Assembly: GCA_020831485.1 (NCBI GenBank) | Contig: JAFIGG010000009.1 | Coordinates: forward strand, 1-64,000 | Reading direction: 5' to 3' | DNA: 64,000 nt | DNA from: Opitutales bacterium | GTDB lineage: Bacteria; Verrucomicrobiota; Verrucomicrobiia; Opitutales; Oceanipulchritudinaceae | In this document: positions 27,195-36,890 of the stretch, piece by piece | Numbering within the stretch: the first letter of the stretch is position 1 | Layout of the letters: each line of letters opens with the position of its first letter | Made by a program: the position numbers and the translations under genes | The notes under the pieces: model-generated | Database searches by the model: none | What the model was told of the DNA's origin: nothing | The model's input: only the letters and a program-made list of their open reading frames with translations

Positions 27195-27209
27195 TTGAAA
27201 CCCTTTCAA
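27195..27209. promoter_or_regulatory. Inverted repeat in 5' leader of TonB receptor gene
   Basis: TTGAAA-CCC-TTTCAA, a perfect 6-bp dyad, ends 16 bases before the ATG of the receptor. It could be an operator or a weak leader hairpin. There is no second copy in the other intergenic gaps of the locus. Confidence 0.35.
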
Positions 27210-27225
27210 AACCTCTGAGTTTGTC

Positions 27226-30200
27226 ATGAATATGCGCCTCTTGAACCGGATTCTTTCCATGGCTGTGGGAACTGCTTGTTCCCTGCCGCTTGGGTTAAAC
27301 GCACAGGACGATGCCAACGTTTTCGACCTTTCTCCGTTTGAGGTGAGTGTCGATGATTCGAGAGGCTATCGGTCCTTTACTTCGAACAGTGGAACCCGGC
27401 TCGCGATGGAGCTGAGGGATCTGCCTATGTCGGTTGATGTCCTGAACAATGAGTTCATTGAGGATACGGGCGCCACCAATCTTGCTGAGGCTTTGCGCTA
27501 TTCGGCTGGCGTCTTTACCAGTGATACCAGTGGTGCGGCCAGAGCCGGTGCGAATCCCGGGGGCTCCGCCGAATTCTCACCATCTGTTTCGGGTGGCTTC
27601 AGTGCATTCTCCAATACGCTGAACATCCGGGGATTCAATATTCCTAACCAACAGCGCCTTGGATTCAGGGTAGGGGGCAATATTGCAGAGTATGGGATCA
27701 ATCTGGGCGGATTGCTCGATGCGCAGAATATCGAAAGGATTGAGGTTGTAAGGGGGCCGCAGGCTCTGCTTTACGGTGTTAGTGTCATTTCCGGTGTCGC
27801 GAATGTAATTCCGAAGCGTCCCTTGAGTGAACAGCGGCAGTCGGTGAATTTCTCATTTGGCAGCGATAACTTTATCCGGACGGGTGTGGATGTTACCGGC
27901 CCTACCCAGATAATCAAAGATTTGGATTACAGGGTACTTGCATCTGCCGGAGACCGCGACGACTGGACCGACTACCGCAGCACATCTACCCGCTATGCTG
28001 CATTTCAGCTGCAGTATACACCTCGGCCAAGGACGAATTACTTCTTTGAAGTGCAGTATGGCAGGGAGCGCCACGAGGGAATCGGGCCGATGGCCTTTAT
28101 CGATGCAGGTTCCCAGTTTGAGGATCGCCGCCCAACTGCGGCCCAGTCAATCGTCGAGAACCTGTTCCCAACCATTTACCGCAATAAGTACGGTGAATAC
28201 TATAACTGGTCCCGGGACAGGGATATTCCTGGCGAAGAATTTCACAGTCAGTTCAATGATGAGTTTGAGTTCGGAGCGATGGGCCCGGAGTTCCGTATCA
28301 GTGGACCGGACACATTTTATGAAAGAACAGAGTTCAACCTGCTGTTTGATGCGTCGATTCCCTTGTTCGTTGATGGACTGGATGGGAAGTTTGGCGTTTT
28401 CTACAGCCGGCAGGAATCCGATTCACGCAATGTCCATTTGACGACCCAGGTGTATCAGGAGAACAATCCGAACAGGCCGGTCACGCTCCGGACGCCGCAT
28501 GAGACACTGTTCACCTATGGAACGAACGAAGTTCCTCCCGGTCTGACTCGACCGGAAGAGATCCGCTATCAGAACGCCATGATTGCCAACAACGAGTACC
28601 GAGTGGGTCGATACTACTGGTACAACGACATGAATTCAGGCGATACATTGCAGATTCGGCTCGATGTGAATTATGAAATCGAATCACCATTCTGGTTTGG
28701 TAGCAGCCGGCAGGCTCGGCACAACTTTCTGGTTGGATATCAGTACACGCTGGATGATATCGATTATTCAGTAGGGCGTCCTCTGAATGCATTCATCGAT
28801 ACTGAAGGGTCCCGGGACGACCAGAGCCCTATCCAGTACCGCAGTATTTTTGATATGAGTCCGATTCGCTTTCAAGGCGAGCCAGTGGCCGCTCCGGGAG
28901 CGCTCTATCAGAACACCGAACTCTACTACCACGGCGTTTTCGGTGTCTACCAGGGCCGCTTCTTTGATGAGCGCCTACTGGTTATTCTGGGTGCCCGCCG
29001 GGATATCTATAACGGAGAGACCAACGTCTATCGTCGCCCGGGTGACGTTGTTACAACGCCGACGGGTGGAAATCTTCTACAGCCTGCGGACTACTTCCCG
29101 GATCCAAATGGTAACTGGTTACGCAGAAGCGACGGAAGCCACCAGTTTGCCCCCGGACAAGGTGCTTTTCGTAAGTCCTACAACAGCGAGAACCGCACTC
29201 AAGGTTTTCTTTCCCCGGATCAGGCACTGAATTCAGGAAAGCACTTTGATTCAGCAATTGTGGAAGATACCTTTACTTTTGCACTCAACTACCGGATCAA
29301 TGACCAACTTTCGGTGTTCGGTCTGCGTGCCGAGGGTATTTCTCCGAACACTGGTCTGGTCGATGGCAATAATGACTTCTTCGATGCAGAGCGCACTGTC
29401 AGTTGGGAGCTTGGTTTCAAGTTTGACCTCTGGGAGGACCGCATCGGTGGGCAGATTTCCTTCTACCGGATAGATCGTGAAAACGCCATCTGGCAATTCG
29501 AGTACGCCCCTGCTCCCGGTCGCTGGGCAACAGGGAGTATCCCCGCGGTCAGAGGTGCGCCTCCATTTGACCCTCGGCTTGCTTTTGACCGGGATCCATC
29601 CGATCCGGGGTACGCTCCGGTAAATTATCCGATTCATCAGTCCTATTTCAGCAATGAGTATGACTGGTTTGACGACCTTGAAGGCTTTCTTCCGAATGGC
29701 GCTGTGTTGAGCACTACAACTTTGCCGGACGGCGTCTTTAATTCACAAACTCTGCTGGGTGGTAGTGAAACCTATCACTACATTGACTATAATGCTCTGC
29801 AGAATCCTCAAACCCCTCACGAAGTGGCTTTGAGAGAAGCAGCTCTGCAAGCGCTGTCTGATCCTATCGACCAGGAGGGCTTCCCCCCAATAGCGCATGA
29901 AATCCGTGGAGCGAGTGTTGAGCTGAATAACACTCCTTCTCAGGGCGGACGCGATCTCAATGGTCGTGACGGAGCCTTTGTTCCTTTCGACGACCGCACC
30001 ACTGGGATGGATGCGCAGCTTACGTTCCTCGCTACCGCCAACTGGCAGATGCTCTTGAACTACAGTCGTCTCAAGCGGGAAGCAACTTCGACTTTCCGCC
30101 TCCTGCCAACTGTATACAACGGCCAGAATGTGGGCACCGAATTCGACGTGTGGGCACAGGTTCTGGGACTGGATGCGTTTTCAGATACTGACTATAGCGA

Positions 30201-30645
30201 CGGTCTGGACCCGTCCACTCACAACTCAGGAGGCATTATGGGCGTAGACTTACTATTTAACCCAAGGCAAAGCTTGAGCTTCTGGAACAAATACACCTTC
30301 TCGGAAGGATTTCTTGACGGTTTGTCAATTGGCGGGGGTATCATTTATAATGGCAGCGCTCAAACGTCGATTCCCATTGGCGGTCAGAATATGGTGGAGA
30401 ACCAGTATCAGACTCCCAGATTACCTTCAAGAACGACCGTTGACACTTACATGGGTTACAGCCGCTATTTTGGCAACTACCGCACGACAATCCGACTGAA
30501 TATAAATAATTTGTTCAATCACCGGGTCTCTGAGTCGCATGTTAGCTATGATGCCCCCGAAACGATTGCCGGTGTGCAGCACCGACGCTCTGTTGTCTAT
30601 CATACCCCCCGTAGTTACCGTGTGACTATGGAGGTTGAATTCTAA
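27226..30645 (+). CDS. Large TonB-dependent receptor of the glycan locus
   Basis: A 1139-residue outer-membrane receptor with a signal peptide ending near LGLNAQ (about residue 27). The mature N-terminus VFDLSPFEVSV is typical of Opitutae receptors and probably includes the TonB box. The plug (about 45-200) contains LRDLPMSVDVLNNEFI and RIEVVRGPQALLYG; the barrel ends with YRVTMEVEF. No SusD homologue follows, unlike Bacteroidetes loci. Its position between the GH112 gene and the transporter/lyase genes suggests uptake of oligosaccharides released by the PL8 lyases. It is probably the first gene of a plus-strand operon with the next protein, 34 bases downstream. Confidence 0.88.
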   Translation: MNMRLLNRILSMAVGTACSLPLGLNAQDDANVFDLSPFEVSVDDSRGYRSFTSNSGTRLAMELRDLPMSVDVLNNEFIEDTGATNLAEALRYSAGVFTSDTSGAARAGANPGGSAEFSPSVSGGFSAFSNTLNIRGFNIPNQQRLGFRVGGNIAEYGINLGGLLDAQNIERIEVVRGPQALLYGVSVISGVANVIPKRPLSEQRQSVNFSFGSDNFIRTGVDVTGPTQIIKDLDYRVLASAGDRDDWTDYRSTSTRYAAFQLQYTPRPRTNYFFEVQYGRERHEGIGPMAFIDAGSQFEDRRPTAAQSIVENLFPTIYRNKYGEYYNWSRDRDIPGEEFHSQFNDEFEFGAMGPEFRISGPDTFYERTEFNLLFDASIPLFVDGLDGKFGVFYSRQESDSRNVHLTTQVYQENNPNRPVTLRTPHETLFTYGTNEVPPGLTRPEEIRYQNAMIANNEYRVGRYYWYNDMNSGDTLQIRLDVNYEIESPFWFGSSRQARHNFLVGYQYTLDDIDYSVGRPLNAFIDTEGSRDDQSPIQYRSIFDMSPIRFQGEPVAAPGALYQNTELYYHGVFGVYQGRFFDERLLVILGARRDIYNGETNVYRRPGDVVTTPTGGNLLQPADYFPDPNGNWLRRSDGSHQFAPGQGAFRKSYNSENRTQGFLSPDQALNSGKHFDSAIVEDTFTFALNYRINDQLSVFGLRAEGISPNTGLVDGNNDFFDAERTVSWELGFKFDLWEDRIGGQISFYRIDRENAIWQFEYAPAPGRWATGSIPAVRGAPPFDPRLAFDRDPSDPGYAPVNYPIHQSYFSNEYDWFDDLEGFLPNGAVLSTTTLPDGVFNSQTLLGGSETYHYIDYNALQNPQTPHEVALREAALQALSDPIDQEGFPPIAHEIRGASVELNNTPSQGGRDLNGRDGAFVPFDDRTTGMDAQLTFLATANWQMLLNYSRLKREATSTFRLLPTVYNGQNVGTEFDVWAQVLGLDAFSDTDYSDGLDPSTHNSGGIMGVDLLFNPRQSLSFWNKYTFSEGFLDGLSIGGGIIYNGSAQTSIPIGGQNMVENQYQTPRLPSRTTVDTYMGYSRYFGNYRTTIRLNINNLFNHRVSESHVSYDAPETIAGVQHRRSVVYHTPRSYRVTMEVEF

Positions 30646-30679
30646 ACCTACTAAAAATCACTAATCCAAAAGGAATACC

Positions 30680-31852
30680 ATGAATATTAAAAACTGTTTC
30701 CTAACTCCTGCTGCAATTGTCGCCCTTGGACTGACCAGCTATTCGTATGGCCAGTGGCAGCTGCTGGAAAACTTTGAAGATGAGGACACGAGCCGCTGGG
30801 AGGGGGATTCCCAGTTGCTACAGGCTGGAATCCACACCGAATTCCAGGGCGCCTTCGATATTGTTCAAGACCCGATTGGAGGAAACAATTCCCTTGTTGG
30901 CGCATTTTCGGGTGGACCGGCTGAAGGAGATAACTTTGGTCTTCCCGGCGCAGTTGCACATTCCTTTGAGCTCCCAGAGCCGATTGAGCCGAACCAGAAG
31001 GCCACCATCTATTTTCAGTTGGGGATCAACTCATTCAATTCGGATAATGCTTTTGGCCTTACTCACCGCCCTCAATGGGTTCAGTTCTGGGGCGACATGG
31101 AAACGGTAATGCGCTATGAGTGGACGAACGCAACCTTTGATCTCTACAATACAAGTGGTTTTGAGACTTTTGGCTTCCCGGAGTTGAACCTCTGGTATGA
31201 GGTTTGGAAAGTTCTCGACCCGGAGAATCTGAGCTATGAGGTTTACATCAAGGGCGGCCAGGATTATCCCGAACAGACAAAAGTAATGACTTTTGACGGC
31301 AATGAAACCTTCCTTTTCCGTAATCGTTCGCAGGAAGCCCTCGTTCGCTTTGGCATTATTCACAACATCAATTCGATTGAAGTACCGTTCCCCCGGGATC
31401 CGATGTATCTGGATAATATGTATGTGGACTATACAGGAGAGAACCTGACGACTCCCGATGGCCTGGAGCTGATCGCTCCCGAGCAGTGGGCTGGGCTCAA
31501 TATTGATTCCTTTGGTTATGTAGGGACGGCTAATTATCTGGGCCGCATCTACGTTGGAGAAGAGGGCGATTGGGTCTATGTGGACGACTGGTCCTCGTGG
31601 GCCTTCCTCAAAGAGGATGATTTTGACGAATTTTTTGGTACCTGGTTATATGTGCCTGCCTCGCACGGTGATCTGTCGTTGCCATCCGCGCCTGGCCCGG
31701 CTGCGACTGGAGACTGGATTGGCAATACCCAGCATGTTGGCGGTGACGTTTACTACGTTTTCGAAACCGAATCCTGGCTCTGGATCCCGCAGGGTGGTCA
31801 GTCCGCAAGCGGCGCCTGGGTTTATGCGATTCCCCCATACTTTGAGTTCTGA
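30680..31852 (+). CDS. Secreted beta-sandwich protein with Trp-rich C-terminal module
   Basis: A 390-residue exported protein (signal peptide to about residue 24, TSYSYG-Q) with a good ribosome site (AAAGGA, 6 bases before the ATG). Residues 25-255 look like a jelly-roll/LamG-type domain (NFEDEDTSRWEGD, LNLWYEVWKVLDPENLSYEVYIKGG, MYLDNMYVDY). Residues 265-390 are a Trp/Tyr-rich module (GDWVYVDDWSSWAFL, GTWLYVPAS, SWLWIPQGGQ, GAWVYAIP) related to the tails of two PL8 lyases and of the three-module protein in this locus. It probably binds glycan at the cell surface. No enzyme motif is visible and the gene is not recognised. Confidence 0.7.
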   Translation: MNIKNCFLTPAAIVALGLTSYSYGQWQLLENFEDEDTSRWEGDSQLLQAGIHTEFQGAFDIVQDPIGGNNSLVGAFSGGPAEGDNFGLPGAVAHSFELPEPIEPNQKATIYFQLGINSFNSDNAFGLTHRPQWVQFWGDMETVMRYEWTNATFDLYNTSGFETFGFPELNLWYEVWKVLDPENLSYEVYIKGGQDYPEQTKVMTFDGNETFLFRNRSQEALVRFGIIHNINSIEVPFPRDPMYLDNMYVDYTGENLTTPDGLELIAPEQWAGLNIDSFGYVGTANYLGRIYVGEEGDWVYVDDWSSWAFLKEDDFDEFFGTWLYVPASHGDLSLPSAPGPAATGDWIGNTQHVGGDVYYVFETESWLWIPQGGQSASGAWVYAIPPYFEF

Positions 31853-31874
31853 TCTGACTAAGATCTGAAACATA

Positions 31875-33632
31875 ATGGTCTACAGCGAATACCTTTCGCT
31901 CGGCCTCTATTTTATCTTCCTGATCGTCATCGGGATCCTCTTCTCCCGCTTTAATCGCAATTTAAGCGATTATGTGCGGGGCGGAGGGATGGCGACTTGG
32001 TGGATGGTAGGCACGAGCTCGTTGATGGCAGCCATCAGCGCCTTCACCTTCACCGGAAATGCTTCGGCCGCCTATGAGGCCGGTCCGACATTGTTGATCA
32101 TCTACGCGGCTAACTGCGCGGGATTTCTCATCGGATTTTTCTTTTTGGCGGCCTGGTTCAGGCAGACGAGGGCGCTGACTCTCGCGGACATTATTCGTGA
32201 GCGTTTTGGTGTCGCGGCTGAGCAGTTCAATGTCATCTCGTTTGCATTCCTTGCGCCGGTTGCCGCTGCAATTCAGTTGTGGGCGCTGGCGGTTTTTGCG
32301 AGTGCGGTGTTTGGCTTTCCCCTGATTGGAAGCATTCTGGTGATAGGTGCTGTGGTTACCATTTATTCAACGACGGGTGGACGCTGGGGCGTCATGGCCA
32401 CCGACTTCCTGCAGAGCCTGATACTGATTCCCATCACCCTGCTGCTGGGTTATTTGAGTCTGCGCGCGGTCGGTGGATTTTCCGGGCTAATAGAGATCTT
32501 TTCGATGCCCGGTATCAGCGAGGATTTTCGTTTCGTAAAGGAACCCGGGGCGTTTTCGGACGACCGCTTCACTCCAAAGTGGATCGTCGCGATATTTTTG
32601 ATTCAGCTGAGCGGTTTCATTTCGATTTCCGGTGCTCCCCGCTATTTGTCGGTCAAGGACGGCCGCGAAGGGCGTCGCTCAGCCATGTTGGCATTTGTGC
32701 TGATGGCGATAGGGGCCTTTGTCTGGATCATTCCTCCAATGGTTGCGCGGGCCAAGCTTGCCGAGGAGGTCGCGGCGGTGGGACTGGAGAACGTATCGGA
32801 GGCATCGTATGCCGTTGCGGCGATGGCCTACCTGCCCAATGGACTCCTGGGGGTAATGATTGTAGCGATGTTTGCTGCGACCATGAGCAGCATGGACACA
32901 GGGCTGAATATGGTGACTGGCACCGTGGTTAGGAATTTCTGGCCGTGGGTCCAGCGCATCACAGGTCTGAAACCTATGAGTCCGAGTACAGAGCTGCTGA
33001 GCTGCAAGCTCGTCACTGCCGGACTGGGTGTGGCGATTACTGGAATGGCTTTGATGCTTGCAGCGCAAAGGAGCTTCCAGCTGTTCGACGCTTACTTTGT
33101 GATCGCAACCATAATCGGATTACCGGTTACCATTCCCTTGGTGGCGGGGCTATTTATTCGCCGTCTGCCATACGTTTCGTATTTTATTATCTCGATTTTG
33201 TCAGCCCTTCCGGCGATCTATTCTTTGCTGGATGCGCGCTTCAACGGCAATAACTGGACTGTCCAGGACAGGGCTCTTTGGGTCATTGCTTTTGGTCTCA
33301 TTGGAGTGCTGATTTCGGTCTTCCTGAAGAGCTGGGAAAAGCCGGAAAACCGGAGCCAGATTGAAGCCCTGTTCCGGCGGATGAAGACGCCGGTTGACCC
33401 TTCTGAACACGAGGGACTCGGCACCGACAGTGTTCAACTGATTACAACGGGCAAGACGACGGTTTCGGCGGGTGTCTTTCTCCTGTTGCTGCTGTTGCTG
33501 GTTGAATCCCTGCAGGGAGTTCTGGCTGTACTGTTTGTGTCGGGATTTGTCCTGTGTGTGGGCGCTCTGATGCTGTGGGCGGGTCGCCGTTCAGCTGTTG
33601 GAAAATTCAATAAAAACCCCGAAGAAAGTTAA
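31875..33632 (+). CDS. Sodium:solute symporter (SSS family), copy 1
   Basis: A 585-residue inner-membrane transporter with about 13-14 spans. Family features are the N-terminal SRFNRNLSDYVRGGGMATWW, the Na-site region SAFTFTGNASAAY, and MFAATMSSMDTGLNMVTGTVVRNF near the middle. It probably imports a sugar or oligosaccharide together with sodium. A paralogue (36887-38623) shares the same motifs in the same order, and each sits beside an AraC or PL8 gene. It starts 22 bases after the W-rich protein. Substrates of SSS proteins in glycan loci include uronates, sialic acid and disaccharides; the cargo here is not readable. Confidence 0.9.
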   Translation: MVYSEYLSLGLYFIFLIVIGILFSRFNRNLSDYVRGGGMATWWMVGTSSLMAAISAFTFTGNASAAYEAGPTLLIIYAANCAGFLIGFFFLAAWFRQTRALTLADIIRERFGVAAEQFNVISFAFLAPVAAAIQLWALAVFASAVFGFPLIGSILVIGAVVTIYSTTGGRWGVMATDFLQSLILIPITLLLGYLSLRAVGGFSGLIEIFSMPGISEDFRFVKEPGAFSDDRFTPKWIVAIFLIQLSGFISISGAPRYLSVKDGREGRRSAMLAFVLMAIGAFVWIIPPMVARAKLAEEVAAVGLENVSEASYAVAAMAYLPNGLLGVMIVAMFAATMSSMDTGLNMVTGTVVRNFWPWVQRITGLKPMSPSTELLSCKLVTAGLGVAITGMALMLAAQRSFQLFDAYFVIATIIGLPVTIPLVAGLFIRRLPYVSYFIISILSALPAIYSLLDARFNGNNWTVQDRALWVIAFGLIGVLISVFLKSWEKPENRSQIEALFRRMKTPVDPSEHEGLGTDSVQLITTGKTTVSAGVFLLLLLLLVESLQGVLAVLFVSGFVLCVGALMLWAGRRSAVGKFNKNPEES

Positions 33633-33639
33633 AGATTGC

Positions 33640-34629
33640 ATGGGTGATGGTAGAAAATATGGTCTGTGGAACATTATGGAGATGGCACGTCGTTCAGATC
33701 CGGCTTTGAGCAGTATCCACGAGAACGTTGTTCAGCTGAAGGAGCCCAAAAACTACTTTCATGGATTGAAGGTAGGCGAATCCTTTACGCCGGATAACAT
33801 CCTGTTTTTCTGTCATCGAAACCGAAAGGCTTTTGAGCCCGAGGGTGTCAGTAACACCTTTCACCACCGCTTCGTTTTTGTTATGGTGGTGCGCAAAGGT
33901 GGACCTGCTCGAATCGGCGACAAAACCTTCTTTCTGGAAGAAGGTGAAGGGGTTCTTATTTTCCCCCATCAGTTTCACCATTTCATGGATGTCGAAGAGG
34001 GTGAGCTGGAGTGGCTGTTTATAACTTTTGAATTGAACAATCGCGAGCCGATCAGCGATTTGATGAACACGCCCAGACGCCTGGATCGTGATACCCTCTT
34101 CCTTATCGCAGAGACGCTGAACCTCCATCAGGACGTGGTCGCTGGGCGGTCTGAGCTGGTGGCGGGCATCAGCTACCAGCTGTCACAAGTCTTGTTGAAA
34201 TTGAAGGAGCTGCCGGTTATTCCAGAAGACCGCGTAAACCTGCATGCGACGGATGATACCAGAGATGTGATCCTTGAGAAGATCAACCTGTACGTTTCAC
34301 AGCACCTGGACCGCCAGTTGACGATCAAAGAACTGGCTGATGAGCTGGGATATTCTGTGAGTTATCTCAGAGCAATATTTCGTGACCGTCTGGGCTTCAG
34401 CCTGGGCAAATTTATTCGCATGTCCCGCTTGAGTAAAGCTGCTGAGCTGCTTGAAAACAAGAAACTCAGTATCACCGACGTGGCTGAGCAAAGTGGCTTC
34501 GAATCGCTGACAGCTTTTTCAAGGGCGTTCAAGCAAGCCTATGGCATATCGCCAAAGGCCTACAGCAAAGTCGTTGGGAACCGAATCGATTTTAAGCAGA
34601 GTGACGATTTGAAGGTTATGGGATCCTGA
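33640..34629 (+). CDS. AraC-family regulator, paralogue of the kinase-linked one
   Basis: A protein of about 330 residues from the ATG at 33640, 7 bases after the symporter stop; a longer TTG-started frame overlaps the symporter and is less likely. A cupin-like domain spans about residues 50-145 (NTFHHRFVFVMVV, LIFPHQFHHFMDVEEGELEWLFITFE) and the double helix-turn-helix about 225-320 (IKELADELGYSVSYLRAIFRD, TDVAEQSGFESLTAFSRAFKQ). It closely parallels the AraC protein at 22202. It is probably the local, sugar-responsive activator of this glycan locus. Confidence 0.87.
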   Translation: MGDGRKYGLWNIMEMARRSDPALSSIHENVVQLKEPKNYFHGLKVGESFTPDNILFFCHRNRKAFEPEGVSNTFHHRFVFVMVVRKGGPARIGDKTFFLEEGEGVLIFPHQFHHFMDVEEGELEWLFITFELNNREPISDLMNTPRRLDRDTLFLIAETLNLHQDVVAGRSELVAGISYQLSQVLLKLKELPVIPEDRVNLHATDDTRDVILEKINLYVSQHLDRQLTIKELADELGYSVSYLRAIFRDRLGFSLGKFIRMSRLSKAAELLENKKLSITDVAEQSGFESLTAFSRAFKQAYGISPKAYSKVVGNRIDFKQSDDLKVMGS

Positions 34630-34677
34630 GTCCCCTCTGAGCCTCTTATAGGAGTATGATATCCTTGCGATGATTGA

Positions 34678-34690
34678 TTAAAGTCGAAAA
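34678..34690 (+). promoter_or_regulatory. TCGAAAA box before first PL8 gene
   Basis: TTAAAGTCGAAAA lies 28 bases before the ATG of the first PL8 gene. The core TCGAAAA, preceded by an AT-rich hexamer, also occurs before the TonB receptor gene (27152-27158) and the nagB operon (47436-47442). It is a candidate regulator site or initially transcribed motif; three instances are too few to prove it. Confidence 0.3.
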
Positions 34691-34718
34691 AGGACTAAAA
34701 AAAAGAAAGTAAACAAAA

Positions 34719-36890
34719 ATGATAAATCTATTTCGTGGTCACTTCCAATTTGCTTCAGTTTTCTCAGCGGCCCTTTGTTGTTTTGTTGCTGCCTCTGCAG
34801 GTGGTGATGGGCCGAGTTCAATCGACAAAGAATTCAGCATGTTGAAGGACCGGCTCAGCTCACTCTATTTTGCCGAGGTGGATGAAGAGGCTGTGTTCGA
34901 TTCAATTTCCATGCTTGGGGATGATGGCCGTTTTCTGGATCTGGAATACGATGGGTACGCACCTTTTCGGGAGCATTTGCTGAGAGTCACGGATTGGGCC
35001 AGGTATTTTGCCGCTGACGGGACTGGGTCGGCTGAAGTCTATTCCTATATCGAACGGGCTATGAGCTGGTGGTTGACCGAGGATTACATCGATCCGAACT
35101 GGTGGTGGACCTACATTGGTTACCCGGAGCTTCTCAGTCCGATTACGGTGCTGGTTGGAGATGAATTGAAGAAAACACAGCCGACTGTTTTCAGGAATTT
35201 GGTTGCTTACCACGACCGGTCTTACGTTCACTCGCAGTCGACCCCAAGGGGGGGAGGGGCGAACCTTGCGGACATGAGTTTTTACGCGATGGTCGGTGCG
35301 GTTTACTCTGGCAACGCCAGGCGGATGGAGCAGATCCTTGAGCGTGGCTTCAAACCCGTTGTCCGCTGGGTGGGGCAGGAGGAAACCGTGGATGGTTTTC
35401 GTCGGGATGGCACGATGCTTGCCCACGGGCCGCAGCTATACAACGCCACTTACGGAAGAGAATTACTGAACTCGGCAAGCCGTGCGATGGTCATCCTGTA
35501 TGGCAGCCGCTGGGCCTTGCCCTCAGAAATGGTAGAGATCGTTGAGGATCAGGTTTTGCTTGGCATTGAACCATTTACTTATGGCAACTGGTTTGACTAC
35601 AATGCAGCGGGCAGGGCTGTCAGCCGGCCGGTCAGTGCGAGTCTTGGTATTGGATTTATTCCAGTGGTCGAGCGGCTGCTGCAAATGAATCCGCGTGAAC
35701 CTGCTCGACTCAAGCGTCTGCTTGAACGCTTGCAGGAGGACCGCTTTGACGGGGAGAACCATTTTTCCGGAACACAAGCTTTCTGGGTGGGAGAGATTCT
35801 GACCCATATGCGCTCTGACTACTATTCCTCGGTGCGACTCATCTCGAACCGGACCCGCCGCAACGAAGTCCTCAATGACGAAGGATTGAAAAACCGCTTT
35901 TTCGGAGACGGTGTCCAGTTTACATTAGTGCACGGAGACGAGTACGATGACCTGCCAGCGGTATGGGATTACGCCCGTTTGCCCGGCGTAACGGCGCCTC
36001 GGGATGTCAGCCTTGAACCCCTTGTTCGTTTGGGTGAGCCGGGAACTGCAGCCTACGCGGGAGTCTTGAGCAGCGGCCGGGAAGGCGTGGCCGCAATGGA
36101 GCTGAATACAGCTGGGCTCAAGGGCTGGAAGAGCTGGTTTGTGATGGAGGAGGGAATCGTTGCCCTCGGCAGCAACCTGACAGCCGGTGGCGAAAGTGAG
36201 GAGAGCCCCATTGCCACAAGCCTGAATCAGAAGCGTGCGCTGGGTGACATCCTGTCAGGGGATTCATCAGGCCGAACTGACAATTTAGGCTCTCGGCCGG
36301 CCCAGCTGAAGCTGGAAGGGGAGGCTGTATGGGTCTGGCATCGAGACATCGGTTACGTTGTTCTTGAACAGGACGGAGTGCTCAAAGTCGACGCAGAGAA
36401 GCGCCAGGGTAATTGGAGCTCAATTGGAACCAGTGATGTCCCTGCAGAGGCAACGGTCTTCACTGCATACATTGATCATGGCAGTCGCATTGATAATGCG
36501 GGCTATGCCTATATCAACCTCCCGGGCAGCGATGTGGAGCGTACCCGTGCCGTAGCCACATCGCCGTTTGTTGAAATTCTTGAGAGGAATGAACGGGTAC
36601 ACGCGGTTCGACACCTTGAATCCGGGCACCTCTTTGGCGCATTCCTGCAGCAGGGCGCTTTGGAGTTGAATGACTCGCTGCGGATCGATGTCGACCAGCC
36701 CTGTTTAGTTCTGCTTGCCAATGAGAACGGCTACGGAGTCGCTTACCTTACGGACCCACTGTTAGCGGCCGGGCAGATTCATCTGAAAATCGGCGATGAC
36801 TTTAGTAAAGACGTCAGGATGCCCGATGGTGACCGCTTGGGCTCGACCGTCCGTGTTCCCTTGTCAGTTCCATTCGAAGCGCTGAGATGA
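34719..36890 (+). CDS. PL8-family polysaccharide lyase, paralogue 1
   Basis: A 723-residue secreted lyase (signal peptide to about residue 27). The alpha/alpha toroid spans about 35-350 and beta sandwiches follow. The chondroitin AC/hyaluronate lyase active site is recognisable with correct spacing: Asn182 (GGGANLADM), His236 and Tyr245 (AHGPQLYNATYG, 9 apart), Arg299 (NAAGRAVSRP, 54 after the Tyr) and a Glu at about 383 (NRTRRNE). PL8 enzymes cut hyaluronan, chondroitin or xanthan by beta-elimination, leaving an unsaturated uronic acid. It lacks the Trp-rich tail of its two paralogues. It overlaps the second symporter gene by 4 bases, linking cleavage to uptake. Confidence 0.85.
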   Translation: MINLFRGHFQFASVFSAALCCFVAASAGGDGPSSIDKEFSMLKDRLSSLYFAEVDEEAVFDSISMLGDDGRFLDLEYDGYAPFREHLLRVTDWARYFAADGTGSAEVYSYIERAMSWWLTEDYIDPNWWWTYIGYPELLSPITVLVGDELKKTQPTVFRNLVAYHDRSYVHSQSTPRGGGANLADMSFYAMVGAVYSGNARRMEQILERGFKPVVRWVGQEETVDGFRRDGTMLAHGPQLYNATYGRELLNSASRAMVILYGSRWALPSEMVEIVEDQVLLGIEPFTYGNWFDYNAAGRAVSRPVSASLGIGFIPVVERLLQMNPREPARLKRLLERLQEDRFDGENHFSGTQAFWVGEILTHMRSDYYSSVRLISNRTRRNEVLNDEGLKNRFFGDGVQFTLVHGDEYDDLPAVWDYARLPGVTAPRDVSLEPLVRLGEPGTAAYAGVLSSGREGVAAMELNTAGLKGWKSWFVMEEGIVALGSNLTAGGESEESPIATSLNQKRALGDILSGDSSGRTDNLGSRPAQLKLEGEAVWVWHRDIGYVVLEQDGVLKVDAEKRQGNWSSIGTSDVPAEATVFTAYIDHGSRIDNAGYAYINLPGSDVERTRAVATSPFVEILERNERVHAVRHLESGHLFGAFLQQGALELNDSLRIDVDQPCLVLLANENGYGVAYLTDPLLAAGQIHLKIGDDFSKDVRMPDGDRLGSTVRVPLSVPFEALR

